Positions 40,519 to 52,478 of a DNA stretch of 64,000 nt are shown here, in pieces; the stretch's first letter is position 1; every line of letters begins with the position of its first letter. The stretch spans positions 2,232,001 through 2,296,000 of the forward strand of contig OZ345361.1 in the NCBI GenBank assembly GCA_977006965.1. The letters run 5' to 3'. The stretch comes from Phymatolithon calcareum (taxonomy: Eukaryota > Rhodophyta > Florideophyceae > Hapalidiales). The notes below the pieces were generated by a model, which had not been told where the DNA came from, ran no database searches, and saw only the letters and a program-made list of their open reading frames with translations. A program made the translations under genes and the position numbers.

Positions 40519-41674
40519 GTTCCAATCTGGCCAAGTCATTCCTCGGACGCCCACAGGTTGTTCAATTAATCCCAATCATACCTGTATGAAATCACCACCT
40601 CGAATACTGATTAACGGTTATTTTTGGACACCCTCTCAATCTTTCCAACGGTGCGCAATGCAGAGTATTCCGCTTCGGCCGTGTTGCGCCTCCCCCAAAA
40701 AGTGATCAATTGCATCGTCGTCGTGCGAGATTTGCTGTCCCGCGAATGCACCTTTATTGCGAACATACATATGATAGCGGCAGTCAAATTGGCGACGAAG
40801 ACATATTTGTTGGCGGCATACTTTCTAACGTCGTGCGTGAAACTGCCTATCGACGGTTCGGACAACCGGCTCGGCAGTTCAGGCTGTCGCGATCTGGTGG
40901 TCAGCGAATGTGAAGGCCGCATCGCATGCCTGTGCATTATGGCCATACGATCAAGCACAATGGTACGCCGCGATCGCGGGGGACAGGAAGAGGATCGTAG
41001 AGAGTTACGTGTCTGCAAGTCGCAGCAGCGAATGGCGAATTTCGGCTTGACGAATCGCGTTGATGGCTACACATGCTCACACAACGCCACTCCGAACTCT
41101 ATCTGCACGATGCACTCTCCACGAGATTCGGCCCTCTCGTAGCCATCAACCCGGGCTGTGGCCCACATCGTGCGCTGTTCAGTCTGTCCACGGACTCTTT
41201 CTCTCCGTCACGCTCACCGTGCACTTTAGTTCATGTTACATGGTCATATATTTTGCACCTCGTGCTACAGGCTACGGCATCTGCCGGCGAGAATGCTTCG
41301 AACTGAAGCAGGCGATAGGGGCAGTGCTCTGCACGACGAGTGCATACGGAACTTGTCATCTGTGGGTAACTAGTACCCAAAATACCGTGAAAGTCCTCTG
41401 CGACCAAGCTGCCTGTCCTTTCAGAGCATAAATTGGAAAGCTTGTGCAGCAAGACCGCTTCAACAAGGTTCATGGACCCTCATGTTCTGAATCGAGAGCA
41501 GTGAAAAAGTTTTTAATTCGAGTCTTTAGCGCCAAACGCCGCTACCAGAGACCTGTTGACAACGCTGTATTGCAATTCTTACCTCAAGCAAACTTGAGGT
41601 ACTCATGTTGCCTCCGCCATTCTCTGGTGTCTACAGTATTGCTGTGCTTATGATCCTTCATAATCCCTGCAGCG
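40519..41674. other. Repeat-region spacer, no gene recognised
   Basis: Overlapping frames at 40611-41142 on both strands carry no recognisable domain. A short inverted pair GTTGATGGCTAC / GTAGCCATCAAC lies at 41060-41150. Confidence 0.4.
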
Positions 41675-41884
41675 GTTCTTTCTTTCTTTATTGCGGAAAG
41701 CTCGTTCACGCAGATGGTGAGCGACTGAGGCTGTTCGAAAACAGTTTCTAATTGTTCAGAAATTTGAGTACGTCTATGGGTCTCTCACGGCATAATTCCT
41801 CTACGGTCTTGGTATCTACTCGTCCAATAAACTTGCATCTGGTGGCAGAACATCCACCACAGCATAGAAATAGATGTTCAACGA
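41675..41884 (-). mobile_element. LINE 3'-end fragment 3
   Basis: Minus-strand homology to fragment 2 from the (AAAG)-type tail through FIGRVDTKTVEELCRERPID and the HLFLCCGG zinc-knuckle piece. Homology stops abruptly near 41884 after the GTTCAAC point. Confidence 0.7.
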
Positions 41885-43261
41885 GCGCTTCTTTCGAAGA
41901 AGGGTGGTAGGTCTGTCGACGGCAAGCCCGTTCTGGAGCAAACTGGGTACAGCCGGCTATGCGGCTCTTTGCAGCACGGAGGACCATAAAACAGCCAGAT
42001 TCGTGGGAAATGTCCAGCAATGTGTAAATTAGCATCTCTCAGTATTTCTTATATGGCGTTTCTAATTAAAGCGCCACGTATCAGCTTCAATGGATTATCT
42101 GCAAATCGTCATCCATTATTTTCAGATATGCGCAAGACTGAAATAGTATCGTTTGCGTTTGACATCCTGTCCAGCAAGTTCTGTTTGCATGTCATAATTG
42201 CAGCAGCTCTTTTACCTCTCATGTTCGAAATGGGCAGTCCCATAAGACGGGGAAACGTAGAAGCAGAAGAAAAATATTCTTTCACTCTCTTTTCAGGCAT
42301 GTGAGAGTTAAAAACCGATAAAAACAGGGAGTTCCATAATTTAAGCAGTGGAGCCCTTATACAATAAAGGAGCACGTAACCATTTAGTTTGTTATTCTAA
42401 CAAGAGGCTCTTGCCGGTACACATGAAAAGTGTACATCCATGTCGTCAGCTTATTAGACATATGTAATACATGATAGACACATGCATGAAGTGAACAGGA
42501 TATTAGGATACCACTTCTGGACAACGTCGGTCCATACACTATTCCTGTAATTGTTGGGCATTCCCGGGCAATCGATGTCCACGCCACGCCTCGTCTCAGC
42601 TATATCATAGAATTGTGGAAACATCCGTCAATTCATGAAATGAATTACACGATCAATTTATGCAAGCAGCGCTTACAATAATGCCTCACCTTCATAAGGA
42701 GGCAATGGCTGTGATGATAGTCCTAAGCATTTTTTCGTTTGGAATCGTTATGGCACCGACATGTCGAGATAAAATTTTGCTCCTCGCATTGTCTTCTCAT
42801 TACGCCAAATCCCGCGCATCTTGTACCTCCATAAGTTCAGCTGTCAGCTCATGTTGGCAACCACATCTGCACCTGTATCCGTGTTGCATTCAAGGGACGC
42901 CACCAAAATATGTATTCGCTCTGTGAGAGGAACATTCATCTGAAGAATAGTCCACTGGATCAGCTCTTTGTGTTGTCAACCGGTTTCCATGCATGCTTCA
43001 CTACGGTCGAATGATCTGGTCAAGTGTAAAAGGTACACCTTTCCTCGTCACTTCTTTGAGCACAAGGATGCAGAGCTGGACATGTAGACAAAAATGTTTC
43101 CCATCCCTTTAAAGGCATCGCCTGACCTCACACCCAATCCCCGCTTCATCCTCAACAACGTACTGATCTACTTCTCATGCACCCCGACCTTTCTGCCCGA
43201 CCACCATCTTCTTCGGCAGAGCCGTCATATTAACCATTAGCTACCTCTCCTCTTTCTCAAG
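41885..43261. other. No gene recognised
   Basis: Short frames without domains. Confidence 0.4.
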
Positions 43262-43612
43262 ATGTTCAACGTTGATATTACCGGAATGTTTGCCGGTGCA
43301 TATCCGGACACAGTTCTCATTCCGGCACATCTTCACGCGTCAGCTGTGAGCTTCTACAAGGCTAAACTGCACGCCCGAGAAGTTTCTAAATCCAAAGCTC
43401 CTGTCACGCTTCAATCTTCATATGGATTTCGGCTCAAGGTCGACCGAATTTCAGCTTCCTACTCCACTGGCGGTTCCATTCGCCTTTCCCTCGGCTCGTC
43501 CGTCGATCGAGCCAAAGTGGCCAAATCACTCAGTGGTGGTGCCAAGGTACGGAAGTCGCGAAGTGGCTTAGTAACTACTGACCCTTTTGGCGTCACATGG
43601 ACACTTGCTTGA
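43262..43612 (+). CDS. Small orphan ORF, 116 residues, unrecognised
   Basis: ATG at 43262 after a pyrimidine-rich leader. The reading frame prefers C or T at third positions, like the genes of the left half and unlike neighbouring frames. Product MFNVDITGMFAGAYPDTVLI..., basic in the second half (SLGSSVDRAKVAKSLSGGAK), ending GVTWTLA. No signal peptide, membrane helix or known domain. An AATAAAG polyadenylation-like signal follows near 43720. It could be a young or captured gene or a mobile-element ORF. Confidence 0.4.
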   Translation: MFNVDITGMFAGAYPDTVLIPAHLHASAVSFYKAKLHAREVSKSKAPVTLQSSYGFRLKVDRISASYSTGGSIRLSLGSSVDRAKVAKSLSGGAKVRKSRSGLVTTDPFGVTWTLA

Positions 43613-45729
43613 TCATCCTATGCATACTTATGTGACCGTTCTGAAAGAGATCTACTTTTTAACTAAACTAAACAGATAGGCCATATATAAACGTCCTCCT
43701 AACTTATAACATAAAGCAAATAAAGAAGACTTCCTCCACGTATAAGCGAATTTCCTGCCATACTTCAGATGAACTCTCCTCACGCGGAAGAAAGACATAA
43801 GCTTGCACTCGCTTTTTCATCCACCATCGCAGAGCATATCCAGAATACTCTAGAAAGCCGTTATTTCTGGCAGTCCAATTGGACTCGCGAATAGTTGAAC
43901 CACTACGTTTACTCCGAGTGGAATCGTATTTCGTGCAATGGAAGCAAAGAGGAGTGCTTTCTAAATTATGACAGCGACGAGGAGTAACGCCTTGCCGTAA
44001 TCAAGGTAGAATAAAATTCAGCACAGTACGGCGCTGCATTCTGAACCTCTTTTGGGACATCAGAAGTAATTATACTAGAAATTGGATGTCAGGGAGAAAG
44101 ACTGCTTCTGTAACAACGTTGAAGAAGAACATCTAGTATGCGCTACTGACCCTGCGTGCGGACGGATGTTATTGTGCTGTCGCCATTGATTCTAGCCCGG
44201 CATAAAACAGGCAATCACTGGTTTAATATCTGTGACTGAGCAAAATGGTTCTACGAAAGTGTTTGCTAGATTCTGTCAGATCGGGTTACAACTCCCTGAG
44301 GATGTACTTTTTTACTTCCACTAGAGGTTATGGTACCCTAAAGGTCCAAAGGTTTAGTCCCCGGGGTCTGAAGGCCAGGCCGACGGACGTTCCACCCGTG
44401 GTCTTCGCTCATTGATCGCTAAACTAACGTACTCTTGGATCGCACTGGTGATCTTTGTTACCAATATTTGAGCAATAGCTGCTTCCGGCACGCCGCTGCT
44501 TGCTGCTTTCTGTCTCGCTCGTTTTTAATAAGCCCATGGGCGTTCGGGCTCAGCGGCGAAAGCGAAGAACTCAGGATGGTCTTCGGCCCGTTTCAGGAAC
44601 GGTTTGTATTTGGCTGCTTTTGCCTTGTCCAAGTCATGGAGGATTTCCGAAGGGGTCTGAGTTGTTTTTGCTAGGTTTAACGGACCGTATGGGCACTGTA
44701 GCTTTTCAGTTAATAAGACCAACGGGAGTCGGTAGTACAGGGTATTTCGGTTTTTGGAAGCCCATAAATTTCCTTAATTCAGATATTTCCTGCCCAGAAT
44801 CGTTGCAGATATACAGCATTTCAAAGAGCACCTCTGGACAATTGTCACGTAATAATGAATGCTTATTCCCCTATGGGGTTAGCAAGCAGGGCTTTTTATT
44901 TGTCACATTTGTGTATCTCGTATTCTGCATATCTCAAAGCTTGTAGAGAGGAAGCTGAGTATTCATTTCGAATATTAAAAAGGGCATGAGTGTTTCATAA
45001 TGGCCCGCATGTTCAAGGTCATCACATATCATAAATTTGGCTGCCCATGCTGACATTTGGCTCACTTTTTCGAAATCTCACATTCATAAAAGCAGCATTG
45101 TCCTTGAAAATGGATTGTTCCACATCGCTGTTACGTTCAGTTGTGGAATGGGCGGAATTTTACGTAATGAATGCTGCGTTGTCAGTGAATCTGAATAACA
45201 TGACTTCGTTTTTCTAACCATCCCAGTAAGCTGTGCACTAGTGCAAATAAATGTCACAAGTTCATGACTCCACTTTGTATTTTTCCCTGATGTAGCAGCC
45301 TGGTATTCCCTAATGTTGACTTGGATGGTTGCCGGTAAGCAATAAGAAGGGCATGAATTTTATCTCGAAAATTCTCCAGTTGTCATTGTTGTGACGGAGA
45401 GATTAATACAGCTAAACTGCCTTGTTCCTTGGGGTCTAGCCAGTGCCGACCACTCTTCCTCGCCTTCGTCTTAACCCTCAGAGAGTGGTAGATCAGCAAC
45501 AGGAGTACAGGAAGTACATCTCACCGTGTGCTCTGAATTGAATGTGAGCCTATAATCATGTCCAGGGTGACAACCCTATCAAAATCTTGTCGTAAACATA
45601 GAAGAGGCTTATGCGGTAACACCCTTAGTACAGAGAGGTATCCTTAGATTAATCACAATGCAATAGACACATGCGTAGCATTAATTATAGTCTAAATCGG
45701 TTCCTGATAGAACCTGTGAACCAAGCATA
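43613..45729. other. No gene recognised; one protein-like minus-strand fragment
   Basis: The frame at 44722-44525 (-) reads protein-like (AKTTQTPSEILHDLDKAKAA, FFAFAAEPERPWAY) but is short and isolated, so it may be a degraded mobile-element exon. The rest shows nothing. Confidence 0.35.
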
Positions 45730-45763
45730 TGCTGGTGTGTCAACAAATGTGGGCACACCAGCA
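45730..45763. repeat. Hairpin with 10-bp arms
   Basis: TGCTGGTGTG / CACACCAGCA with a 14-nt loop. Confidence 0.7.
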
Positions 45764-45795
45764 AATGGATTGTACAATCCCCTGAATTTTGGCAA

Positions 45796-45840
45796 TCTCA
45801 TGTCTTGTATGTTTGATTATCAAACATACAAGACATGAGA
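45796..45840. repeat. 45-bp near-perfect palindrome
   Basis: Two 22-bp arms pair exactly around a single central T (45818); the left arm begins TCTCATGTCTTG. There is no target duplication. Confidence 0.9.
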
Positions 45841-46091
45841 ATGGGTACACCTTTTATGATTCACTCCATAAACTACTTTACCGACTCGAATTATTTTGTG
45901 CAGCCCAAGGATTCAATAGTGCTTCAACTCCACAAGGAATCATCCGTCTTCTACTTCCTCTGCTCAACAATCCTTGTTGTATTTTTCCTTATTCCAGCAG
46001 CTTCTCGTCTGTCTCACTACAATCTACGGTCTCGCATTCTATGCTGACTACTTTGTTTCTTTATTGCAGCATATTTCAGCTGTTCTACAAC

Positions 46092-47335
46092 CAGGGCATG
46101 GGAGCAGTATACTGGTACTGCAATTTACGGCAATATACTGCTATTTCCGTAAATTGGCCCGTCGTTTCCAATGGCAACGTAAACTGCTCCGTCGTAAACA
46201 ATTGCAGTACGTATTGGCTAGCAGATCTGAGTTATATCTGTCGATAAGCGTACCACGCATCGATACAAACTCGCTGTTCTATTCTAGCTGTATGCGTCGT
46301 TTCCACGGTGGAACTGATGTCATAGTCATAGTGTAAACAAAAGGATAGAAACTGGGTGGAAATTCCCTCATCGTTCACACCCCTCCTTCCGTGGTTGCAC
46401 ACTCGACCGACCGATGGCCGCACGACTGAAGCGAGAACATGTCGTGAAAGCGCTCATGACACGAGAACCTGACACCGTGAAGAAGGTTACCTCGCGAAAA
46501 GGGAGCGCTCGCGAAATGAGTTGCTGGGTATACACGTGCCCGAGAAAGAACCGTTGCAAAAACACCCCTCCGGTCGTATCTTTCGAGAAAGGAACTGGGT
46601 GGACAAACCCATACTCGCATTTGATTTCTTGTGTTGCAAGTGGCTATGAGGCCAAGTTGATGGAACTGTACCGCGTGAGTTCAACGCTTTCACTGCAGGA
46701 TGGAGAAGATGGACGAATTTAGTTCAGTCTTCGAATCAGGCGTTGTCAAAATTCAACGAAACGAAATCGACACACTGACTGACGAAGAAAGAGCGGCTTG
46801 TGCAACTCTTAAGAAGCCAGTTGATACGAATGCGAACGGTAATCATGCGGACGAGGACGATGGATCACTATCTATGGCTGAGATTTTTGAGAAACGGAAG
46901 CGACGCCGCCGAAGTACTGAACATCGTTACATGAATCTAGATTTCATCATCGGTTCATCGGCAGAAATCGAGCGTCTGTTCTCACTCGCTGGTGGAATAT
47001 TGGCGAGCAACAGGCAAAGCATGACCCCTTTATTATTTGAGTCTCTTTTGTTCCTCAAAGTTAATCGAGGCTATTGGGATGCGAAGACCGTCGTGGTTGC
47101 TATGTCAAGCGCACGTAGCGATATTGTTGCTAAAAGGGTGGCGGAAGATGCCGAACAAGAGGAACTGCAGACTATGTAAGTTCTCGACTCCGATTGCGCT
47201 CAATGCGAAATACCAGTATATTGGGAGCTTGAGAGTTATTGCAGTAGCTATTGGTACCGCGACAGTTATTGCCGTAGCAATTGCACTCTCACGACGACCC
47301 CCAATAAATATGCCGTTAATTGCTCCCATGGCCTG
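46092..47335 (+). mobile_element. Internally deleted hAT transposon
   Basis: The terminal inverted repeats start CAGGGCATGGGAGCA (left) and CAGGCCATGGGAGCA (right, inverse). Flanks TCTACAAC (46084-46091) and TCTATAAC (47336-47343) are an 8-bp target duplication with one mismatch. At 1244 bp it retains only the N-terminal and C-terminal parts of the transposase of the intact copy at 57-59 kb. Confidence 0.88.
46414..47179 (+). pseudogene. Broken hAT transposase (N- and C-terminal pieces in different frames)
   Basis: 46414-46722 encodes the N-terminal zinc-finger region (CWVYTCPRK, YSHLISC). 46700-47179 encodes the C-terminal dimerisation/catalytic-Glu region (GSSAEIERLFSLAGGILASN, LLFESLLFLKVNRGYWD). 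The central part with both catalytic Asp residues is deleted and the two pieces are out of frame, so it is inactive. Confidence 0.85.
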
Positions 47336-47343
47336 TCTATAAC

Positions 47344-47724
47344 TTCTACAAATCTAAGGGGCCTTTAAGGTGCTCTCTAATTGGATCTCTTTTGGGTACT
47401 ATATGCTTCCCGTACGTAGAGCGGACACAAGACTACACGGAGATATCCGTGCGCCCTAGTCGGAATTCTCACTACATAATGTCCCTCACACTGTCTTCAT
47501 TCCTATCAAGCGTGTGCAATCTTAGCTTAGACTCTGCAGTATACATTGATATCCGTACTGTATCCAAGGGAACGCCATTCTGGTGGAATAGTCTGATGAC
47601 GAGGGGCAGGCAGTGAAGAAGCGTTGTTACAATTAGCTAGCAGGATTAATGCCCTGTCGTAATCTAAGTAGAGGTAAAAATAGAAGCACTGCTTGCTAGC
47701 CCATAGGGGAATAAGGATTCATTT
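47344..47724. other. No gene recognised
   Basis: Spacer between the hAT derivative and the piggyBac-like element. Confidence 0.4.
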
Positions 47725-50017
47725 CTAGTGTCTATTTTACGAAAATTTTCCCTCAATTGAGGGAAGAGATGCATTTAATTTTTTGCTCATGAAAGTTACT
47801 CGCTACCAAGCGAATCAACAGCGCCAAGCTTATAGATGTCTTCAGCATGCTTAGTGAAGCAGTTCCTAACAGTAGGAATGTCGCAAATGTATATTGTGGC
47901 ACTATCAAGCGTATTACAGTGTGAGAACACAATGGTCGAGGTCTTGCATTTTCAAACTCTGCAATTGTTTTGCACAACAAAAGTGGTCATCATGACCTCT
48001 GTAGTCATTCTTTTACTTTTATTAAGGGTAACATTACGTCCAACACTGCTCTTGAATGCAAATGTACGCTCTGGCGCGACTGAACGTCGACAACTAATGC
48101 GCGTGTCAAATGCTATCGATGACTTGCTCTCCCGGCACTTCACAAAAACTTCACTGCATCATGTGCTGCTGACTCTCCGCATGCTCACCAGAGAAAAACA
48201 TCCAGCTAACAACCTGGAAAATCGCCAGAAGAGCTAGGTGGCCCCTATTAACTATAGGCGCACTTGTTGAATCTCTGCAGAGTCAACACTCATCACGTAT
48301 GAAGCCACACATGCAATGGCCTTATACCCAAAGCATTGGAATTATTTATTTATTTTTATTCTTTTCTCGAAAAGTGTCGAGAATAAATAATTTATTGTTG
48401 AACGCAGAAGCAATAAATTATTGTATTCAAGTTCAGCGAGGTATAAATAACTGGTTATTCCCCGAATTATTGGATCCTTCTTGCTACTTTCTGTCGCGAT
48501 AGAATAACCGGATCGAAAAAATGAGGAGTCCGATACAATAATTGTCGCAACCACGACGATCTCAATAAATACAATAAATATGCGAGACTCAGGAATAAAT
48601 TATTGGAACAATAATTTAAATAATTACAATAGCAATTATTTTTTCCAATGCTTTGCTTATACCGGCATACGCGGTCACAAGAAAGCACAGAACTGCCATT
48701 CCGTGGGCCATCTCGCCTTCAAAATCTTTTTGACACAGTATGCTTTCTGTGGTCATTCGTCGGATCGACAAAATCTTGACCGAGGTGACCAGCGGTACTG
48801 CGCAGAGCACATGTCGCCTAATTCACTTGATTGCACTCTGAATGAAATTAACTGGAGGTATTCGGCCACAGGCATCCCTGTTTTGGAAGAAGAAGGGCCG
48901 AGGAAATACTTCTTCGGCCTGGTAGACTTCCAGAAAGCGCTCTCAGCGCTGAACTCAACTCTTGCCATGAGGACGAGTATTTCGAAAAACTTAATAGGCT
49001 CTGTCATTGTAGTCTCTTTTAGATCCTTTCTTCTCAGCTTATCGGTTGTCCAAGCAGCAAGTTTTCGCAGGTAACTTGGGGAAACATCGCCTTCACGCAA
49101 TCCTACTTCGAATGAAGTCCAATACCACAATTCTCGGATAAGAAGTCTCCCTTTAGAGTGCGAAGTTTCCACAACTGAGAATAAAATCGTCCCTAAAACG
49201 GACATAGAACTTCCGCTTGTACCTTGGCACTCAATGAGCGCACGTATTCGGCTCGCGGTCGAGCGTGATGACATCAAGTTCCCGGTGCGATGTTTGGTCT
49301 CAAGAGCCCCTGTAAGACTTAAGCGAGAGTGCTCGGAAGAGAACGTTTAGAGCTTCTGAAGGTTTTATCGAAGCTTGTGTACCCTTCTGAAGAGCATGTG
49401 ATCGCGATTGTAGACGATAAACAGGCGTTTCGCGATGAAGATTGGCAAGCATGAACACTGTAAGCATGCCTGGGCGGTACCGCGCTTTGCCGGTGTTGGC
49501 TCGGTTCAAGCTGCTCAGCATCTGGAATATCATCATCAGCGTTCTATGACTTGACGTTGACAATGTGGGCTGTCTTAACCTTTGTCTTCTTCAATGGATG
49601 ATGAATCAGAACCCATTTCACGCGATGTGACATGCTCGCGCGACCATTGATTTTTTCTCGAGTACATTCTGAACCATACTGTTCACCTTTTTTTACTTCG
49701 AAATGGCTCCGCATAGTCTGGAGCACTCTTCAAGACGGCTTACCGATGCTGCCTTGGTGTGTACTGATGTACCCATCGCGCGCGGCCGGTGTTTTTCTCC
49801 TGGAATGGCAGGTCTGGTACTTCTGAGTGACCAACATATTTTCGTTGCTAGTGCCGAACGAAGCGAATTTAAACTAGTAATGTGGATACTCCTCGTTCAG
49901 AAGATGAGCCAGGCTTTACGAATATGGCGTCAGCGATTTGTTTCGAATTTGCTTTACGGATTTTTTCGAGCTCTTAAATCGCCCCTCAATTGAGGGGGTT
50001 CGTAAAATAGACACTAG
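47725..50017 (-). mobile_element. PiggyBac-like transposon relic (copy 1), CTAG-flanked
   Basis: Inverted termini TGTCTATTTTACGAA, each followed by a CCCTCAATTGAGGG palindrome, with CTAG immediately outside on both sides. Minus-strand pieces match copy 2: EKINGRASMSHRVKWVLIHH (49.6 kb) and TEVMMTTFVVQNNCRV (48.0 kb). Between them is a piece absent from copy 2 (FFEILVLMARVEFSAESAFW, about 49.0 kb), typical of DDE_Tnp_1_7 transposases. The reading frame is broken by stops. An AT-rich MITE (48329-48655) is nested inside. Confidence 0.75.
48329..48655. mobile_element. AT-rich hAT-type MITE, copy A
   Basis: The termini CAAAGCATTGGAA are inverted. A perfect 8-bp direct repeat CTTATACC lies at 48321-48328 and 48656-48663. 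327 bp, no ORF, inserted in the piggyBac-like relic. Closely similar to copy B at 55783. Confidence 0.88.
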
Positions 50018-50860
50018 GGGTACGCCACCAAAATTCGTAGACTCCCCGTGAGAGGACCATCTCATTAGCTCACCCCTTTGTTGCGATCACTGTTTTCCAT
50101 TCACAATCGCCTGCATTAGACTAACACTTTTTTGATCTACAAAGCAAAATCTTTCCTCAGCTTCGTCCTCAAGCATTTATCATGCTGGCAAAAATTCCAG
50201 ACAAAGACCTCTCTTAATAAGCGGCCATTCTTCTAATCCATCACCGCAGCTTTTACATCTGGTTCACACTTCATAATCAGAATGATGTAAGTTAACTACT
50301 TTCTCCTCAATGGGGCTCGCAAGGTGGTGCTTTTGTAACAGAGCAACGATCCCATACTGTTCACGATAACTATCCGTTCCCTGTATGCTCACTTGCCTTT
50401 CACAAGATAACCAGTGCTGACAATGACCGACACGAGTCTAATCGCTTCACCGAGAGAGTGTACCACTGCAGGCACACTCTCTGTAGTTAGATTACTTACG
50501 AAAAGAAGCTCTCTCCAGCAGAGGAACTTGACCATTAAATAAAGATCAACCCTTTCAACAAAACGCTATCAACTGGTTACAGCTTTTTTGCTGAATTATC
50601 TTCTACCTAGATTTTGACAGGGCGTTATTTCTGCTAGGTGATTAGGAAAGCACTCCTTCTTCTCTGCCTGACTCTCGAGATACGATTTGGTTCCACCCGG
50701 GCCAAACGCGGTGTTTCAACGATCCGGGTATACATGGACGGCCAGAACATTTGGACTCTTTTCTTCACCGCTCCTTTGTCTTCTATTCACGTGATGCACT
50801 GTAATCCCTCCGTGTTGACGACGGAAGAACCCGTAGGAGAAAATTGCGTCGGACTCTTCA
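50018..50860. other. No gene recognised
   Basis: Short frames only. Confidence 0.4.
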
Positions 50861-50970
50861 CGATAAACAGACACATCTGGGATTCGAACCCAGGACCTTC
50901 TCTTGACCACATCTTCGATGCGTATCCCCCGGATCAGTTTTACCACTTGACCAGGTGGATTCATGGTCAG
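50861..50970 (-). repeat. tRNA-like segment, possible tRNA-derived SINE head
   Basis: On the minus strand there is an A-box-like TGGTCAAGTGGT (50953-50942) and, about 50 nt later, a B box GGGTTCGAATCC within a perfect T-arm, CTGGG-TTCGAAT-CCCAG (50893-50877). No acceptor stem pairs with the sequence after the T-arm, so it is not a functional tRNA gene. A promoter-bearing SINE head is a reasonable reading. Confidence 0.45.
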
Positions 50971-51897
50971 TACCAAATGCGATCTCCTTCACTTGCATTC
51001 CCGTCTCTCTGGGTCCATACTTGATTTTTCGAAATGGTCAACAATGGATAATACTACACTGCTCGCCTTGGCAAGTCCAACCCCCCTCTTTCCTTTAAAT
51101 TTCCAATCGTCAAGAGCAATCTTTCTCAAGACACATCTCGTTGCCAAGGAAAAATACGGAACACTCCCCTACAGACTTTAATCATCTTCTGAAGTTCGAA
51201 TTAGGGTCGACCGAATCTCAGTTGCCCTTCTGCACGGGATGTCCCACCCCTCTTATCCTCCACTCATCTGCCGATTGCGCCAAGTTGGAGAAACACTATT
51301 GCGCAATTCGTCTTCAACGTACCCAGTATGAGCTGTATTCTGTCCTGGTTTCTTTCCTGTCTTCAGCATTTGATTCCTATTGTCTACTGTACGGGCGTCC
51401 TCAATTGAGGCAACATTTCAAGCTCATTAATGTAAACTAAAATTATGCGGAGAACTTCTTCAGCGAGACACACCGAAAGGTCGCCCTTCTTTCTGTACTC
51501 GAAGGTTGCAATTTTCCCTCTTTAAGGAGTTTTGCGAACACAGGGAGCAGAATTCAATTATACACCCGAGGAAAACAGTGCAGTGAAAGCACAGGAAAAA
51601 GACCTGTGCTCCCGTGCACGCTGAAGCAACTGCAGTCACAAGTCTAGCAGAGTGCTACCGATTTTATGGCTCTTTGCAGAAGTCTAAAAAATTTAAATAA
51701 GACCGTTCTGGAAGTTCTAGTTTGACATATTAACCAGGGGTGGCACCAATTCTACTGCTATTGCCGTAAGTCGCAATAAACTGCAATGACAGCTCAATTG
51801 CAACAGAGTTCCTTACTGCAGTCATTATTGCGACGCAGCGCCTTACTGCAGTTATTGCGTACTCATATTCCTGAATGCAGAGATGGAAATGGAGCTG

Positions 51898-51947
51898 CGT
51901 GGCACCGTAAGGTCACCTTGCTAAGGTGAACCCCTTACGGTGCCACG
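51898..51947. repeat. Two-step hairpin inside the short hAT
   Basis: Outer arms CGTGGCACCGTAAGG / CCTTACGGTGCCACG and inner arms TCACCTT / AAGGTGA pair perfectly, with a GCT loop and a 3-nt asymmetric bulge. Confidence 0.85.
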
Positions 51948-52082
51948 AAGACGGCAGAGGTCCACGCAAGTAGGGGTTTCCGCAACTCTTAATACGTACT
52001 ACAGAAGCTGATCCACGTTTTGTGTTAAGGGTATTCCAGCGCATCTATCTCTCATAGCGGAGCCAAAAATACATATGTGGAG

Positions 52083-52478
52083 ATGACACAAGAAGAGAAA
52101 ACTGCCTGTGAAAGCCTGCTGTGTGCTGAAAATAGTGGATCGCCTACTGAAAGTGCATCAACTGAAGCACTGAGTATGGCTGATTGTTTGATTAAGAAAC
52201 GCAAGGAATCTACAGAGGTTCAATCGCGGTACATGGGATGTCATTTTATAGTGGGATCTGCTGCCGAGGTTGAACGTTTATGGTCTATTGCCAAAAACAT
52301 TTTGACTGACATTCGCAAAGACACGACGCCTATCGTTTTTGAGTCCATAATCTTTCTCAAAGTGAATCAGGCATATTGGAACGGTCAGTCTGTCAAATTG
52401 GCTATGGCAAAGGCGAAATCTGATAGAGTCCATCAAGCGTTGCAAGAAGACGAAGAGCACGCTGATCTCAAGGCTTAG
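52083..52478 (+). pseudogene. hAT transposase C-terminal fragment
   Basis: About 130 codons: acidic linker, then GSAAEVERLWSIAKNILTDI and FESIIFLKVNQAYWN, the dimerisation region with the third catalytic residue (Glu). The first two catalytic Asp regions are absent, so it cannot transpose by itself. Confidence 0.8.

Noticed and set aside
40611-41142. Candidate genes on both strands
   Set aside because: Overlapping frames on opposite strands with no domain or consistent codon pattern; neither is favoured.
50861-50970. Functional tRNA gene on the minus strand
   Set aside because: The T-arm is perfect, but the seven bases before the A box do not pair with those after the T-arm and the anticodon arm is not convincing.
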